Assembly (NCBI RefSeq): GCF_013032505.1
Contig: NZ_WQCG01000002.1
Location: 186,001 to 250,000 of the forward strand
Source: Ruegeria atlantica
GTDB lineage: Bacteria; Pseudomonadota; Alphaproteobacteria; Rhodobacterales; Rhodobacteraceae
Direction: 5' to 3'
DNA length: 64,000 bases
Made by a program: the position numbers and the translations under genes
Part shown: piece after piece, positions 25,803 to 34,861 of the stretch
Numbering within the stretch: the stretch's first letter is position 1
Layout of the letters: the number at the start of each line of letters is the position of its first letter
The notes under the pieces: model-generated
Told to the model about the DNA's origin: nothing
Databases searched by the model: none
What the model saw: only the letters and a program-made list of their open reading frames with translations

Positions 25803-26313
25803 GACAAGTGAGACGAGACCTGCACCTGCTGATGACTCCGCCCTCGTCGGATTTCAAAAGCATGACCACTCCCATTGCGTCGAAAGCAGCCTTGCTGTTG
25901 CCGAAACTCGGTGCAAAGAAGAAGGTCTGCGCCTGACGCCCGTTCGGCGCAAGGTTCTGGAAATGCTGCTGCAGGAACATCGGGCCCTTGGCGCTTATTC
26001 GATACTAGATCGATTGCGCGACGAAGGCTTCGGGTCGCAGCCACCTGTAGCCTACCGCGCCCTCGATTTTTTGGTCGACAACGGGTTTGTCCACAAAATC
26101 GAACGTTTGAACGCGTTTGTCGCATGCGCCCACCCCGGGGCGACACATTCCCCGGCCTTCATGATCTGCAGGAAATGTGATGCCGTCGCCGAAACTCATT
26201 CCGCACCTGCAAAAGGAGAGCTGGGCGCGGCGGCACGGGCGGTGGGTTTCGAGATTGAACGGACCGTTGTAGAAGCCGAAGGTGTTTGCCCCGACTGCAC
26301 CGAAAAGGCGTAG
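25801..26313 (+). CDS. zur: Zinc uptake regulator (Fur family)
   Basis: 170 residues from the ATG at 25801 (an ATG at 25786 and a TTG at 25771 are in frame). It has a histidine-containing N-terminal tail (GFQKHDHSHCVES). The winged helix follows: EGLRLTPVRRKVLEMLLQEH, GAYSILDRLRDEG and VAYRALDFLVDNGFVHKIE. Zinc-site cysteines are in MICRKCDAV and GVCPDCTEKA. The znuA and znuCB neighbours make Zur the right Fur subfamily. znuC starts two bases after the stop. Confidence 0.9.
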   Translation: MTSETRPAPADDSALVGFQKHDHSHCVESSLAVAETRCKEEGLRLTPVRRKVLEMLLQEHRALGAYSILDRLRDEGFGSQPPVAYRALDFLVDNGFVHKIERLNAFVACAHPGATHSPAFMICRKCDAVAETHSAPAKGELGAAARAVGFEIERTVVEAEGVCPDCTEKA

Positions 26314-26315
26314 AA

Positions 26316-27062
26316 ATGAACCTGATTACCGTAGAAGACCTTAGCGTAAGCTATGGGGCCAATACTGTGTTGAAGCATGTCAACATGGGTGTCGAGCCTG
26401 GCGAAATCGTGACAATTGTCGGTCCCAACGGTTCGGGTAAGACAAGTCTTCTGCGCGCCATAATCGGTGCGACCAAACCGTCTGCAGGACAGGTAAAACG
26501 AAAGCCGGGGTTGAAAATTGGGTATGTCCCACAGAAGCTTCATATCGACCCGACCCTACCGATCACCGTTGAACGGTTCATGCGGTTGACCCATCGTGCG
26601 TCCAAGAAGGATTGCAAGACGGCGTTGGATACAGCGGGCGTACCTGATCTTCTCAAGCGCCAGATGTCGCAGCTTTCGGGTGGTCAGTTCCAGCGCGTGA
26701 TGCTGGCGCGGGCATTGATCAACCGACCAGAAATCCTGCTGTTGGATGAGGCTACGCAAGGGTTGGACCAGCCCGGATCGGCTGCGTTTTACCGCCAGAT
26801 CGAAGATGTGCGCCGCGAAACAGGGTGCGCAATCATCATGATAAGCCATGAACTACACGTGGTTATGAGTGCCTCCGACCGAGTGATCTGCCTCAACGGC
26901 CATGTCTGTTGCGAGGGATCTCCGGCGGTGGTGGCCTCGGCCCCGGAATACCGCGCGTTGTTCGGAACCGGAACGGGGGGTGCGCTGGCTCTTTACCGCC
27001 ATGACCATGATCACAACCACGATCATCATCATGGAAAAGACTCACAGGAAGCCGCAGAATAA
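26316..27062 (+). CDS. znuC: Zinc ABC transporter ATP-binding protein
   Basis: 248 residues from the ATG at 26316. Walker A is GPNGSGKTS, the signature LSGGQFQRVMLARAL and Walker B EILLLDEATQGLD. The C-terminal tail is histidine-rich (HDHDHNHDHHHGK), a common feature of ZnuC that may bind zinc. It supplies energy for ZnuB. It overlaps znuB by one base (TAATG). Confidence 0.92.
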   Translation: MNLITVEDLSVSYGANTVLKHVNMGVEPGEIVTIVGPNGSGKTSLLRAIIGATKPSAGQVKRKPGLKIGYVPQKLHIDPTLPITVERFMRLTHRASKKDCKTALDTAGVPDLLKRQMSQLSGGQFQRVMLARALINRPEILLLDEATQGLDQPGSAAFYRQIEDVRRETGCAIIMISHELHVVMSASDRVICLNGHVCCEGSPAVVASAPEYRALFGTGTGGALALYRHDHDHNHDHHHGKDSQEAAE

Positions 27063-27859
27063 TGCTTGATGATTTCATGACCCGGGCCACACTGGCCGGA
27101 GTGGGCGTGGCCTTTGCTGCAGCGCCGCTGGGGTGTTTCGTAGTATGGCGACGTATGGCCTATTTCGGCGATGCCACAGCGCACGCCGCCATCCTTGGCA
27201 TCGCCCTGTCGCTAACCTTTCAGATATCGGTTTTTACAGGAGCGTTGGCTGTTGCACTGCTGATGGCACTGACGGTGACATTGTTGGCAGGTCGCGGGTA
27301 CGCAATGGATACCTTGCTGGGGGTCATGGCGCATTCCGCTTTGGCATTTGGTCTTGTCGCGGTCTCATTCCTTTCTGGTGTCCGGATCGATTTGATGGCC
27401 TATTTGTTTGGCGATATCCTGGCCGTGTCACGCTCGGATCTGGCCGTTATCTGGGGTGGAGCCGCACTGGTCGTCGTTTTGATCGCCTGGCGCTGGTCCC
27501 AGCTGTTGACAGCGACGTTGAATGAAGAACTGGCCTATGCCAGTGGGTTCGACCCCAAGCGTGAACAATTGATCCTGACGATTGCACTGGCAATCACGGT
27601 GGCAGTTGCAATCAAGGTTGTGGGCGTTCTGTTGATCGCGGCGATGCTAATAATACCGGCCGCTGCAGCGCGCAGTCTGGCACGGTCGCCTGAAACCATG
27701 GCTCTGATTGCTGCAGCAATCGGGGCGACGTCCGCCGTAGCAGGGTTGCGGGCGGCCTATGTTTTTGACACGCCCGCAGGACCTTCCATCGTCTGTGTCG
27801 CCGCCATTTTGTTTGCCTTTTTCAGCTTGATTGGGTGGCAGCGTCATTCAAGGTCCTGA
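27062..27859 (+). CDS. znuB: Zinc ABC transporter permease
   Basis: 265 residues with about eight membrane helices. PLGCFVVWRRMAYFGDATAH is the typical ABC-3 family N-terminal motif. SALAFGLVAVSFLSGVRIDL, the FGDIL segment and KVVGVLLIAAMLIIPAAAAR follow. It forms the inner-membrane channel of the zinc importer and is translationally coupled to znuC. Confidence 0.92.
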   Translation: MLDDFMTRATLAGVGVAFAAAPLGCFVVWRRMAYFGDATAHAAILGIALSLTFQISVFTGALAVALLMALTVTLLAGRGYAMDTLLGVMAHSALAFGLVAVSFLSGVRIDLMAYLFGDILAVSRSDLAVIWGGAALVVVLIAWRWSQLLTATLNEELAYASGFDPKREQLILTIALAITVAVAIKVVGVLLIAAMLIIPAAAARSLARSPETMALIAAAIGATSAVAGLRAAYVFDTPAGPSIVCVAAILFAFFSLIGWQRHSRS

Positions 27860-27913
27860 ACATTATTCAAACATTGCTATCCTGCTGGTGTGACGCAAAC
27901 CGCCATCTGCGGG

Positions 27914-28651
27914 TCACAGGGCGTCGAACAGACGCCCGGGCAATGCTTCGTGTTGCGGCAGGTTCAATGCCTTCATCAGGCAGAAGACCATCGCTTGATT
28001 TGAGGTGATGACGGGTTTGTCCAGCGCGGCCTCAATTTGTTCGATCGCTTCGACTGAGCGCATGTCTGTGCAGCTTAGCACGATGGCTTGCGCATCCGGG
28101 TGATCGGCCTGGCAGGCCAGTTCAAAAACCTCGTCCGGGGTTAATTCACCTTGCCCATAATTGCCAAGTTCGCGGCCCACGTCTGCACAATTGACGGTCG
28201 AAATTCCGTTGCGGGCCATGAAATCCATCGCCTGTAAATTGATTTCGCCCAAATAGGGTGACGAAAAGCCAACCTTTGTCGCGCCGACGGCTTTGATCCC
28301 TGCGATCAGCGCACCCGCGGCGGTCAGAGAAATCGCGCCAGATCCTGCCTTAATCTGTTGTGCCAGTTCTGCGTCAAAGGATGGCCCATGCGTCAGCGTC
28401 GCCGAGGTGCAGCCATACAACACAACATCCGGTCGCACGCCCGAGATCATTCGCAAGTCGTGACTGATATCCGATGCGCCCAACCCCGCCATCTGGTCCG
28501 AGCCGGGGATTTCATCCACGTCATACCCGCCCATGCGTTGAAAATGGATTGTGGTATTAGGCGGTCTCAGTAATTCCAAATCCGGTTCTAGATTTGTGTT
28601 TGTGAAGGGCACCAGAACACCGATTTTTGCGGCAGTTCGTGTTTCGGTCAT
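27914..28651 (-). CDS. Maleate isomerase / Asp-Glu racemase family protein
   Basis: 245 residues from the ATG at 28651, which overlaps the aminotransferase stop (ATGA). Two catalytic cysteines are visible in the family positions: YGCTSATLTHG and LSCTDMRSVEAI. This is the pattern of the maleate cis-trans isomerase / arylmalonate decarboxylase group. Others of this fold are hydantoin or Asp/Glu racemases. As the last gene behind hydantoinase A and B genes, it could racemise a hydantoin or amino-acid product, or isomerise an unsaturated diacid. Motifs favour the maleate isomerase branch; the actual substrate is open. Confidence 0.72.
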   Translation of the reverse strand: MTETRTAAKIGVLVPFTNTNLEPDLELLRPPNTTIHFQRMGGYDVDEIPGSDQMAGLGASDISHDLRMISGVRPDVVLYGCTSATLTHGPSFDAELAQQIKAGSGAISLTAAGALIAGIKAVGATKVGFSSPYLGEINLQAMDFMARNGISTVNCADVGRELGNYGQGELTPDEVFELACQADHPDAQAIVLSCTDMRSVEAIEQIEAALDKPVITSNQAMVFCLMKALNLPQHEALPGRLFDAL

Positions 28652-29715
28652 GCGAGCGCTCCTTTTAAGGCTAAAAGGCATCGATCCATGACCGCTTCCT
28701 CGCATATTGTGGCGCGCAGGCAGTCGCTTAGACCGTAACCTCCCATGCCGCGCATCAGAAGATTGTCGGCCCGCAGCGCTAAATCTGCCCGTTGTGCCTC
28801 TTGGGTCGAGGCAAAACGCAATAGCACAAAGTTCGTGTGGCTTTGGGGAACGGTCAGGCCCAACGCGCGACATTCTTCGGCATATCGGTCTCGTATTTCA
28901 CCCGTTCGGGCAACCACATCCTGCATATGCGCCTGATCGCGGATCGCAGCCGCCGCCGCTGCCTGCGAAGCAATGGAAATATTGTTCGGGTTGAGCAATT
29001 TGCGCAGCTCCGTCGCAATCTCTGAGGGGAAATACCCCCACCCTGCGCGCGCAGCCGCCAGACCATAAGCTTTGGAAAAGGTGCGTAAGACCACTGTGTC
29101 CCCCCGATCGGTCAGCGAGAAGACTTCTGCCGGGTCATGTATCTGATCGGCAAATTCAGCATAGGCCTGATCAACGACTAGTAGAACATCAGCGGGCAAG
29201 CCGTCTCGCAAGCGTAAGATTTCGGAGTTGGGGATCAGAGTGCCGGTCGGGTTGCCGGGGTTGCAAACAAACACGATCCGCGTTTCGGGGGTCACCGCGA
29301 CAATGATATCGTCTACGGATACTGTCAGGTCCACCTCGCGCGCCCTGACGTAGTCGGCCTGAACCTGAGCAGACGCTGAGGCGACAAAAGCATACCCATA
29401 ATCTGTGCCGAGAACCCTGTCGCCGCGCCCGGAAAAAGCGCGGATCAAACAGCCAATAAGCTCCATCGAGCCCGCACCGCAAAGCACTCGTGTCGGATCG
29501 ACGTTATGCACTTCGGCGATTGCAGCGCGTAGGTCCGACCATTCCGGATCGGGGTACAGTTGCAGATCGCTCATTGCGTCGCGGCCCGCTTTGATGGCAG
29601 CGGGGCTTGTGGGAAAAGCGCTTTCATTCTGGGCCAGCGAGATGGTGTCTTCATCTCCAAGGTCGGCCAAAGCATAGGCCGCCATCGACCCAATGTGCGG
29701 AACCGGACGGATCAT
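28648..29715 (-). CDS. HisC-like class I/II PLP aminotransferase
   Basis: 355 residues resembling histidinol-phosphate aminotransferase: ISLAQNESAFPTSPAA, SMELIGCLIRAFSG, VFVCNPGNPTGTL, VDQAYAEFAD, RTFSKAYGLAAARAGWGYF (PLP lysine in FSKAYGLA) and LLMRGMGGYGLSDCLRATI. It sits inside a hydantoinase operon, coupled on both sides by 4-base overlaps. It is therefore probably a catabolic aminotransferase for the amino acid released by ring opening, rather than the histidine-pathway enzyme. Confidence 0.8.
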   Translation of the reverse strand: MIRPVPHIGSMAAYALADLGDEDTISLAQNESAFPTSPAAIKAGRDAMSDLQLYPDPEWSDLRAAIAEVHNVDPTRVLCGAGSMELIGCLIRAFSGRGDRVLGTDYGYAFVASASAQVQADYVRAREVDLTVSVDDIIVAVTPETRIVFVCNPGNPTGTLIPNSEILRLRDGLPADVLLVVDQAYAEFADQIHDPAEVFSLTDRGDTVVLRTFSKAYGLAAARAGWGYFPSEIATELRKLLNPNNISIASQAAAAAAIRDQAHMQDVVARTGEIRDRYAEECRALGLTVPQSHTNFVLLRFASTQEAQRADLALRADNLLMRGMGGYGLSDCLRATICEEAVMDRCLLALKGALA

Positions 29716-31367
29716 GATGTACCTCTGTAAGAGTTTGCGCCTTCTGCGCTGATCAGCCCTCGATGCAGATCAAGGGAAATTGCCTGCGGATCCCGTTGAA
29801 CCGGGTCGCCAAAACCACCGCCGCCAGGAGTTTCAAAGATCAGATAGTCGCCGGCTTCGACGCGCAGTTCCCCTTTGCCTGGGATGTCGTTATCACCATC
29901 GCGGAAACGGATACGCCCTGGTGCGCCGGGGCGCCCGCCCATGCGACCAAGGGCGGGGAACTTGAGGCGCTCGACCGACAAGAATACGATGAATGGCGCC
30001 CCATTGGCTGATGTCATCTCAATTCGCTGGCCCAGACCACCGCGATACTTGCCTGCGCCCCCGGAGTCCGGGCGCAACTCGCGCTTCCAGATAGTGACGG
30101 GGGCCACGCTTTCCGTGATTTCGACTTGTGATCCGAACACGCCTGAAGGGTATGCGGTTGCGGACAGGCCGTCCGCGTGTGGCCGCGCGCCGGTGCCGCC
30201 ATTATGCACAGGCTCGACCGCGAATTCCTGACCGCCGTCGCGGGCCACTTCGGGGGCGTGCCGCATCGGCAGATCAAACATGCAGGACGCACCCTCGGCG
30301 GGCACTTGATCTGGTAGGGCCTGATGTAGGCAACCCAGCACCAGATCTGGTGTGACCTGCCCAAGCGTGTGCCGCATCGCGACTGGTACAGGGCGCTGAG
30401 CGTTCAGGATGCACCCTATTGGACCGTCCACAGTAAATGGCTCCAATGATCCGGCGTTATTCGGGATATCGGACCCCACGATACAGCGCAGGGCGAATAC
30501 GGTATAGGCAGTGGCATAGTTCAATGGAACATTGATGCCCTTACGCGAACAGCCCGAGGTTCCGGTAAAGTCCACGTGCATACCCTGCGCGCTGACCGTC
30601 AAGGTAGCGTGCAGCTCCAACTCGCTTTCATAGCCGTCCATCTTCAAGAGGTTTTCATAAACACCTGCCGGAACTTCAGCGATCGCCTCAAGCGTTCCGC
30701 GACGCGAGGTGTCGATAATATAGCTGCCCAGTTGATCCAGATCGCCAACCCCGAACTCATCCATCATTGAGAGCAGACGAACACCGCCCGCTTCACAGCA
30801 GGCGATCAGCGCGTATATGTCGCCTTCATTTGCGATGGGCTCGCGGCTGTTGGCGCGGACAATGTCCAGCAGCAGGGCGTTCGGCACTCCTTGATCGACC
30901 AGCTTGCAAGGCGGGATCAGCAGGCCCTCATCATAGATATCAGACCCTTCAGGTCCCATGCCAAGACCGCCAAGATCCACAAGATGCGATGTGCACGAGG
31001 TAAAGCCAACGACCCGCCCGTTTTTGAAAACGGGCATCATCAGCAGAAAGTCGTTCAAATGCCCCGAGGCCAACCATGGGTCATTGGTCATGTAGATATC
31101 GCCGGGCTTCATGTCCTGAACCGGGAAATGGTCGCGCAGGTGCATCACGGCCGCGGCCATCGTGTTGATGTGTCCCGGTGTTCCAGTGACCGCCTGTGCG
31201 AGCATCCGACCTTCGGCGTCAAAGATTCCGGCTGAGATATCACCGCATTCCCGCACAATGGGTGAGAACGCGGCGCGGATCAGTGTCTGGCCCTGTTCTT
31301 CGACCACCGCAAGCAGTCGGTTCCACATGACTTGCAGGTGGGCAGGGGAAAGATCGGCAGCCATCAT
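29712..31367 (-). CDS. hyuB: Hydantoinase B / oxoprolinase beta-type subunit
   Basis: 551 residues of the HyuB family: LAVVEEQGQTLIRAAFSPIV, DISAGIFDAEGRMLAQAVTG, GDIYMTNDPWLASGHLNDF, RKGINVPLNYATAYTVFALR and GGAGKYRGGLGQRIEM. With HyuA it forms an ATP-dependent cyclic-amide hydrolase (N-methylhydantoin, 5-oxoproline or similar rings). AAGGAGG precedes two successive ATGs (31367 and 31364); the second is better spaced. It overlaps hyuA and the aminotransferase gene. Confidence 0.87.
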   Translation of the reverse strand: MMAADLSPAHLQVMWNRLLAVVEEQGQTLIRAAFSPIVRECGDISAGIFDAEGRMLAQAVTGTPGHINTMAAAVMHLRDHFPVQDMKPGDIYMTNDPWLASGHLNDFLLMMPVFKNGRVVGFTSCTSHLVDLGGLGMGPEGSDIYDEGLLIPPCKLVDQGVPNALLLDIVRANSREPIANEGDIYALIACCEAGGVRLLSMMDEFGVGDLDQLGSYIIDTSRRGTLEAIAEVPAGVYENLLKMDGYESELELHATLTVSAQGMHVDFTGTSGCSRKGINVPLNYATAYTVFALRCIVGSDIPNNAGSLEPFTVDGPIGCILNAQRPVPVAMRHTLGQVTPDLVLGCLHQALPDQVPAEGASCMFDLPMRHAPEVARDGGQEFAVEPVHNGGTGARPHADGLSATAYPSGVFGSQVEITESVAPVTIWKRELRPDSGGAGKYRGGLGQRIEMTSANGAPFIVFLSVERLKFPALGRMGGRPGAPGRIRFRDGDNDIPGKGELRVEAGDYLIFETPGGGGFGDPVQRDPQAISLDLHRGLISAEGANSYRGTS

Positions 31368-33460
31368 GCGCCTCCTTTCTTGTCTTGGATAAGGATGAGG
31401 TTACCCATTGCGTCCACATGCGCGGAGAAATCAGCTGAGACCAAAGTGGTGGTCTGCGTTTCCGTAATCAGCGCTGGTCCGTAGATCCGGTCGCCAGGAT
31501 TCAGGATGTCGCGTGACACAAAACCAGCTTGTTTGATCTGACCATCCACGTCGCAGATGATCGGGCGGGTTTGGGCAGGAGTGATCGTTGTCAAAGTAGG
31601 TGTTTCCGGCAACATTGGAATTTCCGCGTCAGGTGTCGCGGCCCGGACGGCCCAATTCAGGATCTCGATTTGCATCCCCGGTACTGGGCGCGAGAATTGC
31701 TTGCGATACTCCGCCTCGAACGCAGCGGTGAGAGGTTCCACATCGTTCAAGTTTAAGTCTCGGTCGGGCAGGGCGATTTCGATCTCGTGCCCCTGACCGT
31801 TATAGCGCATGAAGGCTGTGCGTTGTACTCTGGTGGGCGCACCACCTGCGCCTTGGGCAACTACGCCGCTTGCCTCATCGATCATGTCGGAGAGCAGGGT
31901 ATTGACGCCGTTTAGATCCAACGTTTCAAGCAGAGAATAGCGAGATCTGACGATCTCAAAACTGACCGGAGCAAACAGAAATCCGACTGCCGAGCCGACG
32001 CCCGGATTGGGCGGAATCACGATGCGGCTAACCCCGGCTGAACGCGCCACTCGGCTTGCGTGCAGGGGCCCGTTGCCACCAAACGCGATCATCGTACGCG
32101 ATCCAAGGTCCTTGCCCGATTCCACGGCATGCATCCGGCCAGCGCTGGCCATGCTTTCATCGACGATACGACTGACACCGTCGGCGGCCCCTGCGGCGTC
32201 TGTCTCCAGTCGCGCCCCGATGACCCGGCTCAGCGCGGCTTTCGGTGCTTCTGAATCGATTTTGATAAACCCTTCGGCAAATGTGTCGGGTACGATATAG
32301 CCCAAGGTTATGTCGCTGTCGGTCACGGTTGGTTCGGTACCCCCACGGCCAAAGGCAACGGGACCGGGTTCTGATCCGGCCGATTTTGGGCCCACAGTCA
32401 AACGCCCCAGCCGGTCGACCCCGGCGATGGAACCGCCACCCGCCCCGATCTCAATCATTTCGACAACAGGGATGCGCACAGGCATGCCCGATCCCTTGAT
32501 GAACCGCGCCGCGCGCGCGATTTCAAACTGACGCGAAGTTTGCGGCTTTGCCTTGTCAATCAGGCAAAGCTTCGCGGTCGTCCCGCCCATGTCGAAAGAC
32601 AACACCCCGTCAATCCCGGATCGCGCTGCGATGCGTGCGGCCAAAATTGCCCCGCCTGCCGGGCCGCTTTCGACCAGGCGGATCGGAAAGCGCGAGGCCG
32701 TCTGAACGGTGCACATTCCGCCACTGGCCGTCATCATCAGGATCGGACATTTCACGCCTTCTGCCTGAAACCGAGTGGCAAACCGCGCCAGGTAACTTTC
32801 CATCAACGGTTGGATGTAGGCATTGGCGACCGTAGTGCAAAGCCGGTCAAACTCGCGCGCCTCTGGGCTTACATCAGAGGAAATTGAAACTGTCAGGCTG
32901 GGGCGTTTTTCCGCCAGAATGTCGCGCAACCTGCGTTCGTGCGATGGGTTGGCATAGGCATGCAACAAACAGATTGCGACAGCATCCGCCCCGCTGGCAT
33001 CCAATTCAATCAGCAGCGCATCAATTGCGCTGGTGTCCAACGGGATCAGTACATCCCCTCCGGCATCCATCCGTTCGCGAATGGTCAACGCCCGTTCGCG
33101 TGGCACCAGCAGGTCTGGCTTTTCAAGGTTGATGTTATATTGCGCATACCGCCGCTCATACGCGATTTCCAGAATATCGCGAAAACCTTCGGTCGTGACG
33201 GTCGCCACAACAGAGCCGCGACGTTCGATCAACGCGTTGGTCGCCAGTGTCGTGCCGTGGATGAAGCCAGTCACCTCATTCAGCGACCGGCGCGATTGTG
33301 CCATGACACGTTTTGCGCCCTCCATCGCGCCATCGGCTGGATTTTGATGCGTCGTGAGCGTCTTGGTCGAGGCTAATATGGCCTCTTCGCCCGAGACGAG
33401 TACTGTATCGGTAAAGGTGCCGCCGATATCTATGGCCAGGCGCAGGGATTGAGATGTCAT
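31364..33460 (-). CDS. hyuA: Hydantoinase A / oxoprolinase alpha-type subunit
   Basis: 698 residues from the ATG at 33460. RLAIDIGGTFTDTVLV is the N-terminal ATP-binding signature, followed by FIHGTTLATNALIERRG, ESGPAGGAILAARIAARSGI, SFDMGGTTAKLCLI and a C-terminal HyuA domain. It phosphorylates the ring substrate so that the B subunit can hydrolyse it. It is the first gene of a four-gene coupled operon (hyuA, hyuB, aminotransferase, racemase-like). The promoter should lie in 33461-33710. The upstream open frame to 33523 is not family-like. Confidence 0.87.
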   Translation of the reverse strand: MTSQSLRLAIDIGGTFTDTVLVSGEEAILASTKTLTTHQNPADGAMEGAKRVMAQSRRSLNEVTGFIHGTTLATNALIERRGSVVATVTTEGFRDILEIAYERRYAQYNINLEKPDLLVPRERALTIRERMDAGGDVLIPLDTSAIDALLIELDASGADAVAICLLHAYANPSHERRLRDILAEKRPSLTVSISSDVSPEAREFDRLCTTVANAYIQPLMESYLARFATRFQAEGVKCPILMMTASGGMCTVQTASRFPIRLVESGPAGGAILAARIAARSGIDGVLSFDMGGTTAKLCLIDKAKPQTSRQFEIARAARFIKGSGMPVRIPVVEMIEIGAGGGSIAGVDRLGRLTVGPKSAGSEPGPVAFGRGGTEPTVTDSDITLGYIVPDTFAEGFIKIDSEAPKAALSRVIGARLETDAAGAADGVSRIVDESMASAGRMHAVESGKDLGSRTMIAFGGNGPLHASRVARSAGVSRIVIPPNPGVGSAVGFLFAPVSFEIVRSRYSLLETLDLNGVNTLLSDMIDEASGVVAQGAGGAPTRVQRTAFMRYNGQGHEIEIALPDRDLNLNDVEPLTAAFEAEYRKQFSRPVPGMQIEILNWAVRAATPDAEIPMLPETPTLTTITPAQTRPIICDVDGQIKQAGFVSRDILNPGDRIYGPALITETQTTTLVSADFSAHVDAMGNLILIQDKKGGA

Positions 33461-33584
33461 GAAGCTGTCCGAAGTGTCCGTTATCTGGGCAGAAAGCAAT
33501 GGGCGCTGAACGCCTGCGATCATCCACTGACGACGAGGTCACAACCGGTTGCACGGCGATCCAGAGGGTTTGGACTACTGAGCG

Positions 33585-33607
33585 GTGTCATATACGCAGT
33601 TTGACAC
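33585..33607. promoter_or_regulatory. Inverted repeat upstream of hyuA
   Basis: GTGTCA (33585-33590) and TGACAC (33602-33607) form a perfect 6-base inverted repeat with 11 bases between, about 125 bases ahead of the hyuA ATG. It is a candidate operator for the hydantoinase operon; the regulator is unknown. The rest of the 250-base gap shows nothing I can support. Confidence 0.3.
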
Positions 33608-33710
33608 GGCCGCTAAGTGCCGCAAGTTGGTTTGCGACCAAATAGCCCAGAAGCGACAGGAACTTGCGCTTGGAACTCAGGGGGGTTGCATATAGGCCAA
33701 CTAGGGTGAC

Positions 33711-34682
33711 TCAGGACTTCTTCGCCGAGCCTGCTTCTGCCAAAACCCCATCCATGATGAGCGCCTTCAGACTGGTCCTGATCTCGCTTTCCGGGAACTT
33801 TCCGATGCTCCAATGCCGGAGTGACCAGACGTTGCACAGGAAATACAGATAGTTGGCCATCAACTCTGTGTTCATGGGGCGGAACACTTTCTGCTCGACC
33901 CCTTTGTCCAGAATACCTTTCCAGCGCCCCATGAAATCACGTTCCATATCGAAAACGCGCGCACGGTTCTCAGCGGACATCGACCGGGTTTCCGAATAGA
34001 CCAGATTGATATAGCGGCGGTTTTTCCCGATGTAGTCGATGTACCGATCTATCGCTTTTTCAAGGTTCTGATCCGCGGGTCCTGTAAACAGCTTCCCGGT
34101 ATCGAAAAAGTCGATGATGTCCTGCATGCACATCGTCGTGATCAGGTGCAGTATGTCGTCCTTGTCCTTGATATATTTGTACATCAGCGGAACCGACAGG
34201 CCGGATTCTTTGGCGATCTCGCGCATGGAAGCATTGCCGAATCCGTGTTTGGCAATCACTTTGCACGCGCCCTCAAATATCTGCCGTCTCCGCTCCTCGG
34301 CGGTGTCCGACAGAGCGCGGGGCGGCTTTTCGGGCAGAGCGGGTTTTGGCGTCTCTGCCAGTTGCGCATCGACAGAGAACGTGCACGTCACTTCCATCAG
34401 CGTGGTGGCCTCGCCAGGATTGTGCCCGGCTTGAACGATCGAGACACGGTACGAACTCAGCGACGAATCCTCTGGCGACATGCGCATGGCCTGAGCTTCG
34501 ACCTGCCCCTGTCCAGGGGTTGCCAGATTCGTCGCGGAAGTATTGACCAGTGTCGGGCGCAGTGTTTCCCCAAGGCGTTTGAGTTCTTCGCGTGCGGCTT
34601 CAATCGCTAACGCGACACAAACGCCATCCAGCTGCGATTTCTTAATAAATTCATCAACTTGCGCGGCGGAATACAAAAACAC
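33711..34682 (-). CDS. TetR-family regulator with an extra N-terminal domain
   Basis: 323 residues from a GTG at 34682, supported by AAGGAGG eight bases ahead. The helix-turn-helix is far inside the protein, at residues 131-177 (RRRQIFEGACKVIAKHGFGN, then ASMREIAKESGLSVPLMYKY), followed by a normal TetR ligand domain. Residues 1-125 are an added module (VCVALAIEAAREELKRLGET, ATTLMEVTCTFSV) that I do not recognise, ending in a proline-rich linker. It is divergent from the monooxygenase operon. A near-perfect palindrome lies between, so it likely represses that operon. The ligand may be a substrate or acyl-CoA intermediate. Confidence 0.85.
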   Translation of the reverse strand: MFLYSAAQVDEFIKKSQLDGVCVALAIEAAREELKRLGETLRPTLVNTSATNLATPGQGQVEAQAMRMSPEDSSLSSYRVSIVQAGHNPGEATTLMEVTCTFSVDAQLAETPKPALPEKPPRALSDTAEERRRQIFEGACKVIAKHGFGNASMREIAKESGLSVPLMYKYIKDKDDILHLITTMCMQDIIDFFDTGKLFTGPADQNLEKAIDRYIDYIGKNRRYINLVYSETRSMSAENRARVFDMERDFMGRWKGILDKGVEQKVFRPMNTELMANYLYFLCNVWSLRHWSIGKFPESEIRTSLKALIMDGVLAEAGSAKKS

Positions 34683-34823
34683 CCGGTCTGCCTCCTTGGG
34701 TCCTTACCTGAAGGCAACATGTTGAAATCCCTATGTGTTGTCCAGTTGGAAATCGTCGCAGCATCGTGGCGACGTCGGGAAACTCATTTCGGGGCTTGAC
34801 GGAATTACTGGTCATATGGGAAT

Positions 34824-34843
34824 GTTAGTGAACGTTCAGTAAC
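34824..34843. promoter_or_regulatory. TetR-type operator in front of the monooxygenase operon
   Basis: GTTAGTGAACGTTCAGTAAC is a 20-base palindrome with 18 of 20 symmetrical positions and a TGAACGTTCA core. It lies 19 bases before the monooxygenase ATG and 142 bases before the TetR GTG, where a repressor would block the promoter. A related site occurs at 52669-52686. Confidence 0.75.
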
Positions 34844-34861
34844 ACGCTGGGAGACGCCTGC

